Shown piece after piece: positions 46,841 through 58,655 of a stretch of DNA of 64,000 nt. The stretch's first letter is position 1. Each line of letters starts with the position of its first letter. Where the stretch lies: the NCBI GenBank assembly GCA_024138025.1, contig JAMXBD010001041.1, forward strand, positions 186,001 through 250,000, read 5' to 3'. Made by a program: the position numbers and the translations under genes. The stretch is from Combretum micranthum (lineage: Eukaryota > Streptophyta > Magnoliopsida > Myrtales > Combretaceae). Below the pieces are notes generated by a model that saw nothing but the letters and a program-made list of their open reading frames with translations, did not search any database and was not told the DNA's origin.

Positions 46841-49605
46841 TACCGCCACACATAGGACCAAATGCACCCTGTATTATATTCATTCACAAAAAAAAGTGGA
46901 GAAAAAGAAAAATGGAAAACATATTATTATTCCCCACACAAAAAAAGTTTACTCATACCACGCCTTCCCGCCCAATAGAAATTTTGTCTTGTAATCATAA
47001 ATGTTAAAGGAGGCCGAAGAAATCATAAACATTATAGGACAATGTACTTGCATTTTAAACATCGAACAACAAAAATAATCACATATAAAACCGAAAAAAT
47101 CTGAACAATTTTACTTAAAAAAAAATTACGAGATAGTTATATAAATAAAGATGGAATGCTTAGTTTAAATCAAGTTATGAATTGTGATACTAATAAAATT
47201 TGAAAACTATTTCTCAAATTGCATCAGGTATTTAGTTAGTAAAATATTAGTAATTTCAAAAAAGAATTATGGAATAGAGAAATCTAGAGTTAGAAAATTC
47301 TAAAATTAATGCGAATTTTATTTTTTTCCTTATTGGAATTGATGACAAAAGTATACATATAAGTATGTTGTTCTTTTTTATTATTTATCATTTTTATAAT
47401 ATCTATATTTTATTTTACGATTATATAATCATAAGTTCATTGCCATCATCAATGAAGAAGAATTTGAAAACAAAAACATGCTAGGTTTTAAAAAACGTTT
47501 TAATTTAATTAATATACTAATCTGTGATACGTATAAAAGTTAAATATAATAATACAATACAGTTTATGATATAATTATTTAACTAAATTGTATAACTAAT
47601 AGTTTAAGGAAAAAATTATAAGTAAGTGCTTAATGAGTGTAAAACATACATACTGTTGCCCAAAAAAAAAAAAAGGAAAGCCAAAATAGCAATCGGACGA
47701 GATTAATTACTAAAATATATTTCAAAATCTTTTTAGAAAATGTGACATAAGAAAATTAAAAAGAAGTTGCAAGTAATACACGACAAAGTATTTCGCTAAT
47801 GTAGCCTTAGCGGGTGTTAACTGCGATAATATAAAGTACATATGTTGCGGTTTGTAATCGCAATATGACGTACTAAAATTTAAGTTACTATTTACAGTTA
47901 CATTTTTATGCAAACTTAGCCTCAGAAAGTGGACAAACTGCTCTAACAGTGATATAAATAGATTCAACAATTCTAACAAAGTTGACGCTTGTCAAATTGT
48001 TGTCGAAGAAGGTGTGGGAGCACCTGCTTAAGAGGATTACTGTGTTACTTTGAATGAGGCACAAATGGAACTCGGCAAGGATAGATAAGAAGTGGGATTT
48101 GTAAATGCGATTTTAGCTATATAATATAACCAATTCCATGTCCAGTTTGAAAAATGTGATTTTGAAACTGGATTTTAGTAATTAATTTTAATGAAATATT
48201 ATTTAAGTAATTAATTTTATATAGGACAACAAATAGTGAATTAAACCTCCTTCACCTATAACAATCTGAAAATTAATATGTCTTATAATAAAATATGTAA
48301 TACCATCAGTTGAATATTAGATACCATCATATTCTCTACTATGGGATTTCAAATGCAGTTTTGACACCTTTAGACCCCGTAAGTTTTGTTTGGAAAATTG
48401 AACTTATCCTTAGTATTGGTCTATGTTGCTTTCCTAAAGTCTCTCCGATTATGTCTATTTTCGGATAATTCGTCTTAATATATTGTATTTTGTGTTTTGA
48501 GTCTTATTAAGTTTGCATGTGAAAGCTCCGTCCTTTAATATATTTGCTTATTGGTCGAATTTGAAAACCTAACCTTGTATCCCAACCTGTTCCATAGACA
48601 TACTTCTAAACTAGGTTTAAACAGTACATCTATTGATATAATTCTAAAACAAATCCATAACATAGCAATTGAATCTCTATTAGAAAAAAAAAATGTATTT
48701 TTTGTATTGTCTTTATTTTCTTAATAGTAAAAGCAATATTAAAATTATAAAAAATGCATGAAAAGATCACATTCTATTTTCGAGCTAATTGTTTGAACAA
48801 CTTTAAGGCCACTCATTCATTCGATCAAAGTTATTAATAAGAAGACCAAGTGGTTTGATTAATGGAAGGAGGGAATAAGATAAACTCTACCTTTTATTTT
48901 TCTTCTCTTTTTTTTTTTCCTTTCTCTCTTAAATTTCTAAATTAATGGTTAAATTACTTAAACTCTTAAGATATCTTAAGTCATCAGTCAAATGCAATTT
49001 AAATAATTAATTACACGATAGTATTTTAAGGAGGTAAATTAAATGAAAGCAATTTTGAGAATCCATTTTCAATGCTATAAGATCCTAGGATAGGGGTCTA
49101 AGTTTTCAACCTGGATTGAATTGTGTTAAACCTTTATCATTAAAATTAACTGGCGGTTGATGTGCCTACGATGTATGTGCTACGAAAAAAAAATATTTAT
49201 AGTTAAATATACGATGAATTTATTTTTTTAAAATTGTAAAGAGAAGTAAGAAAAAAACCTATAATTTTTTTTTTAAAAAAGTTCTAAGTTAGCAAATAAT
49301 ATATGCTATTATATTAAAATTATATACAATTTAAGAAAATTATATATTTATTTTTTCTATTTTTCAATTATGGAGGGAGCGGTTATTATTTTGAAAAAGT
49401 AGTTATAAAAAGAGCGGTTACTAATTTAAAAAAAAAGTTACCATTTTCCTTTTTATTAAATAATACATATACTAAGAATTTAAGATACTAAAGACACCAA
49501 ACCCCTCCTTTTTATTTTAATAATGTAGATAATGTACCTTCATTTTTTCAAAAGGATTGTTTATTTGTTTTTCCAAATGAATATTTATTAGTTATATATG
49601 CTAAT
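46841..49605. other. Long AT-rich intergenic stretch
   Basis: No gene, LTR or clear repeat recognised. A few homopurine/homopyrimidine and poly-A runs (47660-47675, 48900-48925, 49265-49280). Confidence 0.4.
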
Positions 49606-49632
49606 TACTACAAGAAAAACTGGCTTTTACAA
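49606..49632 (+). other. Isolated CACTA-like terminal sequence
   Basis: TACTACAAGAAAAACTGGCT matches the usual CACTACAAGAAAA start of CACTA transposons except for the first base. No convincing partner end or 3 bp target duplication was found. Confidence 0.3.
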
Positions 49633-50345
49633 GTAGAAATTTTACCATAAAAAATGGACAAAAGAAATTATATTTTTATAAATAATATCAGTGATGATAA
49701 TTTTTGTGATAGAAAATTTATATTTAAAAATAAAATTTTTATTGCGAGAGTCCAATTTTGTTGAAGGGAGCCAAATACGTTTAATAATATCGTGTCAAAT
49801 GTTGCTAGTTTCTGATCTTATTTTTGACGGTAGGTTACTTTTTCTTTTTTCAATCAGAAGAATCCATAAGAGCCGCAGTATTGCTCACTGCGTATTTAAC
49901 GGACTATACTACATTGTATTATGACACAGCCTATTTTTCTTTTTGTTTTCTTTTGGCCATTTTTTTTTTCATAAACGAAAAATCAAAATCAAGAACAGTC
50001 GAAAATTATAATTACTTTAATTATAAAAACTCCAATAAAGAAGATAAATGCATGTTTATTTACATGAAATGATAACAATAATAATAGGAAAAAACGAAAG
50101 AAAGGACGATCAAACTGTACAATATTTGTATAAACCTTCACAGGAAATTTCCAATCCAAATCCATATATATGGATTGTGGCCAAACTTATTCTTAAGGCT
50201 ATTTGTATATGTACATGGCAATTTACAGTACATTATTTCATCCCATAAATAGTAACAAAAAAGTCCATCGTAACTATAAACTTCGTATAAGTAGGAATCC
50301 ACTGTTTTTAACTCACCACGATATATACAGCTATCATGGACGCTT
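49633..50345. other. Intergenic; 3' flank of the small gene
   Basis: AT-rich. It presumably contains the 3' untranslated region of the minus-strand gene ending at 50346. Nothing else supported. Confidence 0.4.
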
Positions 50346-50678
50346 TTATGGCTTATCATCACCAACATGAGATTTTGGCAAAGAAGCATATCTTGATATA
50401 AAAGCAAGATGCGAGGACGATGATTCGATATCATCTTTCCAACAACCTTGATCAAAATTTTGAGCATAGCTTAAGGGGTCATATCGGAAACCACCAACTG
50501 GACGCCGTGGTGGCCAAGCTGCTAGAGATGCTATGGAGGATTTGCAGTCAAGAGGAGAGTACCTTCCATGAAGCTTTCTGCTTATATTTTTTATTCTTCT
50601 CTTAGTCCGTGCAAGCTTTAACCTCAAACGGCCCCAACATGATATTACTCCATTATTATTCTCGGATATGCTATCCAT
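50346..50678 (-). CDS. Small basic plant protein of unknown function
   Basis: 110 codons, ATG at 50678 to TAA at 50346-50348, no stops, no intron needed. The N-terminus has a basic stretch (RLRLKLARTKRRIKN, about residues 18-32) that could be a nuclear or membrane-contact signal. The centre has GGFRYDPLSYAQNFDQG (residues 62-78), which I recall as a conserved block of a small uncharacterised land-plant family. The C-terminus is Ser-rich. No signal peptide or membrane span is visible. Higher GC and balanced codon use set it apart from the AT-rich surroundings. The function is unknown and the family link is from memory. Confidence 0.6.
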   Translation of the reverse strand: MDSISENNNGVISCWGRLRLKLARTKRRIKNISRKLHGRYSPLDCKSSIASLAAWPPRRPVGGFRYDPLSYAQNFDQGCWKDDIESSSSHLAFISRYASLPKSHVGDDKP

Positions 50679-50826
50679 AGTATAGTGATTCCTAGAAAAG
50701 TTATAGAGGAAGAAGCATTCTTAGGTTACTTATCTATTGCTTGAAATGGTGAAGGATAGGGTTGTTTGGGATGTTTTGTATACGTGGCATACGCATTCAT
50801 TTGTCCAATGTTTTTTTTTGTGTGGC

Positions 50827-51247
50827 TGTTAGAAATTCTTAGATTTTACAAAAACAAATCTTCATGTAAAACTAATTTTCAAATCCGGATCTTCTGAACA
50901 TGATAGAAACAATCAAAATTATAATGGTTTTGATACATACCGTTGTCCATAATTTTGAATTCCAATCAAAAGAAGAAAATCTGTTTCTATTTTCTCTTGG
51001 TGATTTTCTCCCACTCTATCTTTCTCTTTTTTGTTTCTCTTTTGATGGTAGAGATTGAAAAATTGTTCTATAATGAAAAGTCACGATACTTTTCTTTCAA
51101 CTGTTATATATAAATAAAGAGAGTGGAGGGATTTGAAATCCTATGACTCAAAATTACCATTATGCTCAAATGACCATCATATTGAACCTTTCATATTAGA
51201 GTCATACCATAAGTCACATGGGCCATTAATGTTAAAATAATTTAACA
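50827..51247 (-). mobile_element. 3' LTR of the copia element
   Basis: 421 bp, plus strand TGTTAGAAATTC to AATTTAACA. It carries about 63 bp (near 50945-51010) that the other LTR lacks. CTTATTTATATATAACAG-like sequence on the minus strand near 51105 may be the TATA region. Confidence 0.9.
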
Positions 51248-51266
51248 ATCTCCCACTTGGCCCATG
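51248..51266 (-). other. Polypurine tract of the copia element
   Basis: The minus strand reads GGGCCAAGTGGGAGAT directly before the 3' LTR. Confidence 0.75.
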
Positions 51267-51714
51267 TTACGACATGATGAATCTATAACCAATAAGAGTG
51301 CACCATATTTAGAGTTCATCAAATCAGAATTCTCAATTGAATTAAAATGGTTGGATCATGGTGGTCACACATCTTTTAATGACATGATTCCTTCCATGTA
51401 TCACATGATCATTATAATTCATAATAACTTAACTAAGGAACATTAAAACTTTAAATTGTCATTTCCAAATATGCTACTAGTTATCTCATAAACAATAACT
51501 GTATATAACTTGATGTAGATAACAAAAGAGCAAGCAAAACCATAACTTTAACTGAATTCATAAGTGTCATAATAATACAAGCAGTACAACCATATGTATA
51601 TATATTTATATATTAACCATCAAATTTGTGAGGACCTGTCTAAAATGCCCATTTGTTCAACATGTCCGGTAAATGTTTTCGGTGGCAAACCTTTAGTTAA
51701 CGGGTCCGCTATCA

Positions 51715-53493
51715 TTAGTTCATACTAATATGCTCAATTGACACTCTTTGGTTTTGCACTTCTTCCTTAACAGATAAGTATTTCAAATCCATGTGTTTCG
51801 CACCCTTAGAATACTTATCATTCTTAGAGAAAAAAACAGCTGCAGAATTATCACAATAAATTCTTAATGGCTTATCTATATTGTCGACTAAATCAAGCCT
51901 CAAGATAAAATTCCGCAACCACAATGCATGAATAGTGGCCTCAAAGCATGCCATAAATTCAGCCTCCATAGTGGAAGTAGCAATGACAGACTGCTTTCCA
52001 CTCTTCCATGAAACTGCTCCTCCAGCCAATGGAAACATGTAACCAAATGTAGATTTTCTCGAGTCTATACATCCAGCATAATCTGAATCCAAATAGCCCA
52101 CTACTTTAAGATGATTTGACCTTTTATAAGTAAGCATATAATCCTTGGTGCCTTGTAAGTACCTAAGTATTTTCTTTGCAGCTTTCCAATGATCTATTCC
52201 AGGATTACTTTGATATCGGCCTAAAATTCCTATAGCGAAACTAATATCTGGCCGAGTGCATGTCTGAGCATACATCAAGCTTCCAACCAATGATGCATAG
52301 GGAATGGATTCCATTGATTTTCGTTCCAAATCATTCTTTGGACATTGCAATTCACTGAACTTGTCCCCTTTCTGAATTGGAACTATTCCTGCAGAGCAAT
52401 TTTCCATTCTAAATCTCTCTAATACTTTATTGATATAGCTTTTCTGAGACAATCCTAACAATCCTTGTGATCTATTGCGAAATATCTCTATTCCTATCAC
52501 ATAGGATGCCTCGCCCATATCTTTCATTTCAAAAGTTTCAGAGAGAAATTTCTTTACATCATGTAACAAACCCATGTCATTAGTAGCCAAAAGGATATCA
52601 TCGACATATAAGACCAATATAATAAACTTGCTCCCACTGACCTTCATATAGATACACCGATCAACGGTGTTCTCTACAAAACCGTATGATGTAATGGTAT
52701 TATTGAACTTAATATACCATTGTCGGGAAGCTTGTTTTAATCCATATATCGACTTCTTTAACTTACACACCAAATTTTCTTGTCCTGTGGTTATGAAACC
52801 TTCAGGTTGGTCCATATAAACTTCCTCTTCTAAGTCACCATTCAAAAAGGCGGTTTTTACATCCATTTGGTGAAGCTCTAAATCATAATGAGCCACCAAA
52901 GCCATAATAATTCTTAAGGAGTCCTTCTTAGAAACTGGAGAGAAGGTCTCTTTATAGTCAATGCCATCTTTCTGAGTGTAACCTTTAGCAACAAGTCTGG
53001 CCTTGTATCTTTCGATGTTGCCGTTTGAGTCTCGCTTAGTCTTAAAGACCCATTTACAGCCAACTCGTTTTGATCCTTCAGGCAACTCTACTAGCTCCCA
53101 GACTTTATTTACATCCATTGATTTCATCTCTTCCTTCATGGCATTGAACCACTTTTCAGAATCACTACATTCCATGGCTTGTCTAAATGAGACTGGATCT
53201 TTATCAATGCTTAAGTCAGATTCGTGTTCAAGTGAGTAAACCACATAGTCATTCGATATAGCTGGTCTTTTCTGTCTCATAGACCTCCGTAATGCCATTT
53301 CTTGTGGTGTCCCTTGCTCATTTGTGACTTGCACATTGTTGCTTGGTTCACCTCTAATATGTTCACTTTGTGTGTTTTGAACATCAACTTGTCGTTTCAG
53401 CTTGTTGCTTGACTGTGATGCAACAAAAGGAACAACAACCTGAGTAGAAACACTGGGTGTAGGGGTCTCTTCTTGAAATTCTCTAATATCCAC
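51715..53493 (-). pseudogene. Copia RT-RNase H, near-intact frame
   Basis: 592 codons open, the longest frame in the window. The RT starts around residue 105 (WFNAMKEEMKSMDVNKVWEL). It contains KARLVAKGYTQKDGIDYKET, MDVKTAFLNGDL, YGLKQASRQW and the catalytic box LYVDDILLA near residue 297. RNase H follows (GYLDSDYAGC, STMEAEFMA, IYCDNSAAV). The end is wrong: a single-base loss near 51727 gives a premature stop, while the ADPLTKGLP tail is visible in another frame. The ATG used here lies in the linker between integrase and RT; in an active element this is part of one polyprotein. Confidence 0.9.
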
Positions 53494-55153
53494 CTTTCGT
53501 GATTCCCCACTCCCACTAAATTGACCATTTTCAATGAACCGAGCAATACCAGACTCAACTTTTTTGTGTGGTTAGGACAATAAAATCTGTACCCTTTTGA
53601 TTTTTCAGGATAGCCAATGAAGTAACCACTAATGGTTCTTGCATCAAGCTTTCTTTCATGTGGATTATATATCCTTATTTCCGCTGGACAGCCCCAAACA
53701 TGAAGGTGCCTTAAACTGGGTTTCCTACCTGTCCATAATTCATAAGGAGTCTTAGAGACTGCCTTACTAGGAACCCTGTTCAGCAGATATGCAGCAGTTT
53801 TTAATGCATGCATCCATAAGGATAAAGGTACAGTGTGTAACTTAACATACTCCTAACCATATCCATAAGTGTACGATTCCGCCTTTCAGCCACACCATTT
53901 TGTTGTGGTGTACCAGGCATTGTATACTGTGCACATATGCCTCGACTTTCAAGGAATTTTGCAAATGGACCAGGACATTGTCCACTTTCATTGAATTTAC
54001 CATAATATTCACCACCTCTGTCTGATCTCACTACTTTCACCTTTCTATCTAACTGCCTTTCAACTTCATTAACAAACACCTCTAGGATGTCAACTGATTG
54101 TGACTTTTCATGCAGTAGATATAAGTAACAATATCGTGAGTAGTCATCAATAAATGTGATGAAATACTTTTCACCACCCCATGTTGGAATGTCAAAAGGA
54201 CCACAAATATCAGTGTGTATCAATTCAAGGAGTTCATTACTTCTTGTGGCTGGATTCTTTGATATATGTCTAGTTTGCTTACCTTTTATGCAATCAACAC
54301 ATATATCCCAGTCAGTAAAATCCAATTGAGGCAAGATTTCACCTTTCACCAACCTCATTACCCTTTCTTTGGATATATGACCTAATCTTTGATGCCATAA
54401 GAAAGCAGAACAATCATTGTGTGCATTACGTTTGTTACCTATACTATGCTCAACAAGAAACAGAGATTCAGCATACATAACATCAAGATTAAAACGATAT
54501 AAATTATCAACTAAAGTACCAGATCCATAATAGTACGAATGTCTATACAATGAAAATACACCGTTTCCAATCTTAAAGTTAAAACCTACTTCATCCAACT
54601 TTGCAACAGAAACTAAATTTCTAGCACATTCAGGAACATAGAGACACTTTTCTAGATCCAGGCGACACCCAGTATCCAAAATCAATCTGTACGTCCCAAT
54701 TCCTTCTATTCGTGCCTTCATTCTGTTTCCCATATAAAGAAACTGTTCAGTTCCTCTTATGGGCTGGATTGAAAGGAATCCCTGCATAATATGTGACACA
54801 TGAATAGTAGCCCCAGAGTCTAACCACCAAGTATTATTAGGCACTTCAATTACATTTGATTCAAAACATACTGATATACAGTACATACCTTTCTTTTCGA
54901 ACCAAGCCTTTCTTTTTAGACAATCTTTCTTGAAGTGACCCGTTTTCTTGCAGAAAAAACACTTCTGATCCTTATGGATTTGACCTCCACCAACTTTCAT
55001 AGAGGCTTTGTCCTTCTTCTTACCCTTCTTGCCTGGTTTAGACTTACTGCTACCAGCATCATTATGAACAGTGAGATGAACAGAGTGATCCTTCATCTTC
55101 TTTAATCTCCCTTCTTCTGAACCAACATGGCCTTTATTTCCTGAAGGTTCCAT
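53494..55153 (-). pseudogene. Copia zinc knuckle, protease and integrase, two frameshifts
   Basis: From 55153: the knuckle CFFCKKTGHFKKDC, the protease active site LDSGATIHVS (intact DSG), and the pre-integrase HHCC with LWHQRLGHISKERVM and CVDCIKGK. The integrase core has HTDICGPF, SDRGGEYYGK and NGVAERRNRTLMDM, so all three acidic catalytic residues are present. A shift near 53825 moves the frame to ALKTAAYLLNRVPSKAVSKT and GYFIGYPEKSKGYRFYCP. A second one in an A6 run near 53562 leads into the RT frame. Confidence 0.9.
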
Positions 55154-55689
55154 TTTTCCTTAATGGTGTTGTAATTCACCTGGAACTGACCAAACTCAGG
55201 AGGAAGCGAATTGATGATGAATTGAACCAAAAAAGATTCACTCACATCCATACCCATTAACTTCAGTTTTGCTGCTAGATTAGCCATGCATGTCACATGA
55301 TCATGAATGGGCTGTGACCAATCAAATTTCTTGGTCGTTAGCTCACTCATTAGGCTCCCTACAATAGATTTGTCAGCTATATCTGATTGAGAGTATTCCT
55401 TAATTCTCATTATAAATTCCCTTGCATTTTCCGTCTTAGGCATCGATGGCTTGACATTTTCAGCTATCGTCATTCGCATCAAGTTCAAACTCAGCCTATT
55501 AGACCGTTCCCAAGTCTCATAAAGAGACTTGTCTGACTCAGTACTAGTCTCAGTAATGGCTGCAGGCTTTTCATCAGAAATAATTGCTAGGTCCAAATCC
55601 AAAATGCCCAGTTGAAATTGGATTTGTTCTGACCATTCCGCATAGTTTAGCCCATTGAACTTGATCATTCCATTGCCCAAAGCGAACAA
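55102..55689 (-). pseudogene. Copia gag, frameshifted at its end
   Basis: 195 codons. MIKFNGLNYAEWSEQIQFQL is the copia Gag opening, and the UBN2 part includes ETWERSNRLSLNLMRM and LKLMGMDVSESFLVQFIINS. A one-base loss near 55115 ends the frame just before the zinc-knuckle part continues from 55153. The true start may be slightly upstream, between here and the MITE at 55722. Confidence 0.88.
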
Positions 55690-55721
55690 ATTACTAGAAT
55701 GTGTAAATGTAATCCAAATAT

Positions 55722-56200
55722 CAATGTTGTTAGAATCAGATCGAGATTTGACCCGAACAAGCTAGGGGGTCAGGGGTCGGACCAAGTTCAACCGAGGGTT
55801 GAACCGGGGTCACGAAAAAAATAAAAATATAAGGAATAATTTAATTATAAAAGACCAATATATGTGTAATCACTCAATTAAATCTATATTTGGATCAAAT
55901 TCATCAATTAATTATTAAATAAATATGATTTAATGATTATATTTTATAAATTTATAATAAAGTATGAATAAATATTTAAATTTCTAATTTTTTTATTTTA
56001 TTTTTATTTTTTTGAATCTGGGTCAACCGGTCCGGGTCGATCGGCTCAACCTGGTTCGACCGCCCGGGTCGATCGGGTCAATCCGGGTCTCGCCGGTTTG
56101 TTCCAAAAATGAGTTTTAGGCTAGACTCGGCCCGACATTAGTACCAGTTCCGGTCGAACGTGGTCGAACCGGCCGGTCCAGGCCGGTTTTGACAACCATG
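55722..56200 (-). mobile_element. hAT-type MITE, copy 2
   Basis: 479 bp, inserted in the copia leader, inverted relative to copy 1 at 15424-15857. It is flanked by a perfect 8 bp duplication CCAAATAT (55714-55721 and 56201-56208). The left end CAATGTTGTTAGAATC and the inverted right end CATGGTTGTCAAAACC form the terminal repeat. The AT-rich centre (55830-56010) matches copy 1 closely; the GC-rich ends have diverged more. Confidence 0.9.
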
Positions 56201-56208
56201 CCAAATAT

Positions 56209-57153
56209 ACATATTAATGCTTTGAGTAAAATTAAATGGATTCAAACAAATGATAAACTTTAACTATGTATTTAAGGTTACCTTTGGGTGATACCTTAAT
56301 GCATAACTTTAATCAATAATGATGCTTAGATAAATATACTTTGATAGATCAATCAATCATACTTAAGTCAATATGTATGTTATCTTTGGATATATAGCCA
56401 TATTCACAGTATATCAATGAATCTCTTTTAGTATCATTAATTATAAGCAATGATCCATCTTTGGATGATCTCCTAGCCTTATGATTAATGATTACAATTG
56501 TTCATTTCAAACTTTTATGTCATTTTATTAGCATCTAAAGAAGATGAACAATTGAAATTCACAATAATTAAATATTTAAATCCTTCCAAGCTAGGCCACT
56601 TTGGTGACTAACAAGCTTTTGACATTTCATTTACACTAACATAATCTCAACAAACATCAAACTTTTCAATCATTAAGATCATTCAAATTAACAAATATCA
56701 ATAAACTATCGTTAAATGCGGAAAATATCATAAATATAGCACATATATATATTTGTAGATATTTGTTTTTATTTTCCATGTTCGTGAAGCATACACAGAC
56801 CAAACTATGTTTGAAAATAGGAACACATAATTCAACATTCCGTTAAATGTTGTACTCATACACTTCCAATTTCGGTCAAATCCAATTCCAGGATTCAAAA
56901 TCACATCATGTTAAATCCCGTTGTCTATATTTCATTTTTGGAAATCAGGAATATTTCATGGAACATTTATATTACAGAAACATATGTTCCTTCATTCATG
57001 TTTTATGAAATATTATTGTTTTCCGAAACGAAAAACATGAACATTACATGATATCCTGGTAAATTTCGAAACGGAAAACATGAAAAGCAATAATTCGTTA
57101 ATGAAATTGTAGGAACATTTCGAAAAATTAAATTGAATAGGTTTTCCATGCCC
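56209..57153 (-). mobile_element. Leader of the copia element with CAAA-loop hairpins
   Basis: Untranslated sequence between primer site and gag. On the sense (minus) strand it carries CAC-CAAA-GTG (56597-56606), CATC-CAAA-GATG (56456-56467), TATC-CAAA-GATA (56381-56392) and ACC-CAAA-GGT (56280-56289), spaced 90-140 bp apart within loosely similar sequence. A role in RNA packaging or dimerisation is possible but not shown. Confidence 0.6.
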
Positions 57154-57165
57154 ACTCTGATACCA
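57154..57165 (-). other. Primer binding site of the copia element
   Basis: The minus strand reads TGGTATCAGAGT, one mismatch at the last base, two bases from the 5' LTR. Confidence 0.85.
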
Positions 57166-57167
57166 AT

Positions 57168-57525
57168 TGTTAGAAATTCTTAGATTTTACAAATACAAAT
57201 CTTCATGTAAAACTAATTTCCAAATCAGGATCTTCTAAACATGATAGAAACAATCAAAATTATAATGGTTTTGATACATACCGTTCTCCCACTCTACCTT
57301 TCTCTTTTCTGTTTCTCTTTTGATGGTGGAGAATGAAAAATTGTTCTATAATGAAAAGTCACGATACTTTTCTTTTAACTGTCATATATAAATAAGGAGA
57401 GTGGAGGGATTTGAAACCCTATGACTCAAAATTACCATTATGCTCAAATGACCATCATATTGAACCTTTCATATTAGAGTCATACCATAAGTCACATGGG
57501 CTATTAATGTTAAAATAATTTAACA
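57168..57525 (-). mobile_element. 5' LTR of the copia element
   Basis: 358 bp, the same ends as the left LTR, missing about 63 bp around CATACCGTTCTCCC (near 57285) that the left LTR has. Confidence 0.9.
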
Positions 57526-58079
57526 ACAGCTGTACGTTGTCATCATCACATGAAAATTTGGAATAATTGTTATTGTTTAATATTTCGTGATATTACAAGA
57601 ATGATGGAAATATAAGGACCAAAACATAACGATAATGTTTCTTGTTAATCTTTATAATGGTGGGTAAAGTTTGGGTGGTCTTGAGGGGTCTTAATCTTTG
57701 TAATAAAATTAAATTTGGATCGTCCACTTGATGGGTCTTAGTCAACATTAAAGTCATAACCCACAAGGTGAGGGGACGTGTTACATAATAAATGTAATAA
57801 CTCATATCATATCTACAAGTTTAAACTTTTAAATTAGATGATTATGGTGCTAACTTTAATGCAGGGGGAGGGGGGATCATTAAGTATAATAACAAATCAA
57901 GAAAGTTAATGGACATCACATGCATGTTTTATGTTTTTTTTCATAATATTATGTTTTTTTTTATATTATAAATATCATGCTTTATTTGTAACGAATTTTA
58001 CAAACTGTAATGTTAAATATATTACGCATAAAATATTATAAAATTTAATATTTTAATTATCTAACATTAAGTTAATATT
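57526..58079. other. Intergenic, AT-rich
   Basis: A G-run near 57865-57874. No gene recognised. It may include the decayed LTR of the plus-strand copia fragment that follows. Confidence 0.35.
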
Positions 58080-58655
58080 AATTTGTTAGTCACCAAAGTG
58101 ACCAAATAATTAATGTCTATAGTCATATAATTCAAAATAATTTCTTGTAGTGCCATTATATAAAGTTATTAATTGATAGAAATTAAGGATTTATCTAAAG
58201 ATAATCAATATTTTATGATTAATAAATATAAAGGAAGGAAAACTAGCATTCGCTTCTCTAGTATATGTATGTGTCCAAAGATGCTATATATATAAAGATG
58301 GTGTGTGTTTAATTACTCTGTTAAGTTTTATTGGTATTCAATAATAATGATGATGATAGATGTTGGTATGTTTACCTAAAGGAAACCAATTATATATTTT
58401 ATGTACTTGTCTGAATCTGTTAATTAGTAAGCATTTGTATATTTGCAACGATTAATCTTCACTGTCAAGCTTTTGCTGTTACTTTATTCACTAGCTTAAA
58501 TCTCTCTAAATGGAAGGAGCAAGTCACTTTCCACTTAGATGCTTTCGATCTTGACTTAGCCTTATTAGAGGAAAAGCTTACCGACCTTATTGAAAATAGT
58601 ACGGAGGCTTAAAAGACATATCATAAGGCATAGGCAAGGTCTGATAGATTAAGTC
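58080..58655 (+). pseudogene. Copia leader and gag fragment, plus strand, same family as 50827-57525
   Basis: 58483-58655 has SKWKEQVTFHLDAFDLDLAL and, after stops, ARSDRLSL, matching the YAEWSEQIQFQL...NRLSL segment of the gag at 55102-55689. Upstream it has leader-type hairpins, GTCAC-CAAA-GTGAC (58089-58102) and TTATC-TAAA-GATAA (58191-58204), at a distance from gag similar to the other copy once the MITE is removed. TTGTTAGTCACCAAAGTG (58083-58100) is an exact inverted match to 56597-56614. It ends where the hAT-like repeat begins. Confidence 0.7.

Larger units (their letters stand above)
50827..57525 (-). mobile_element. Nearly complete copia element, minus strand
   Basis: Ty1/copia order on the minus strand: 5' LTR (right), primer site, leader with a MITE insertion, gag, protease, integrase, RT, RNase H, polypurine tract, 3' LTR (left). 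Four frameshifts (near 55115, 53825, 53562 and 51727) inactivate it, but motifs are otherwise well kept. The flanks are GTGGC on the left and ACAGC on the right, so no target duplication is seen and the ends may have recombined with another copy. Confidence 0.92.

Noticed and set aside
49606..58152. A CACTA transposon from TACTACAAGAAA (49606) to TTTCTTGTAGTG (58152) carrying the small gene
   Set aside because: The ends are in the right orientation, but the 3 bp flanks (AAT, CCA) do not match, inner terminal sequence differs after 12 bp, and the right end lies inside what is better explained as a copia leader fragment (58080-58655).
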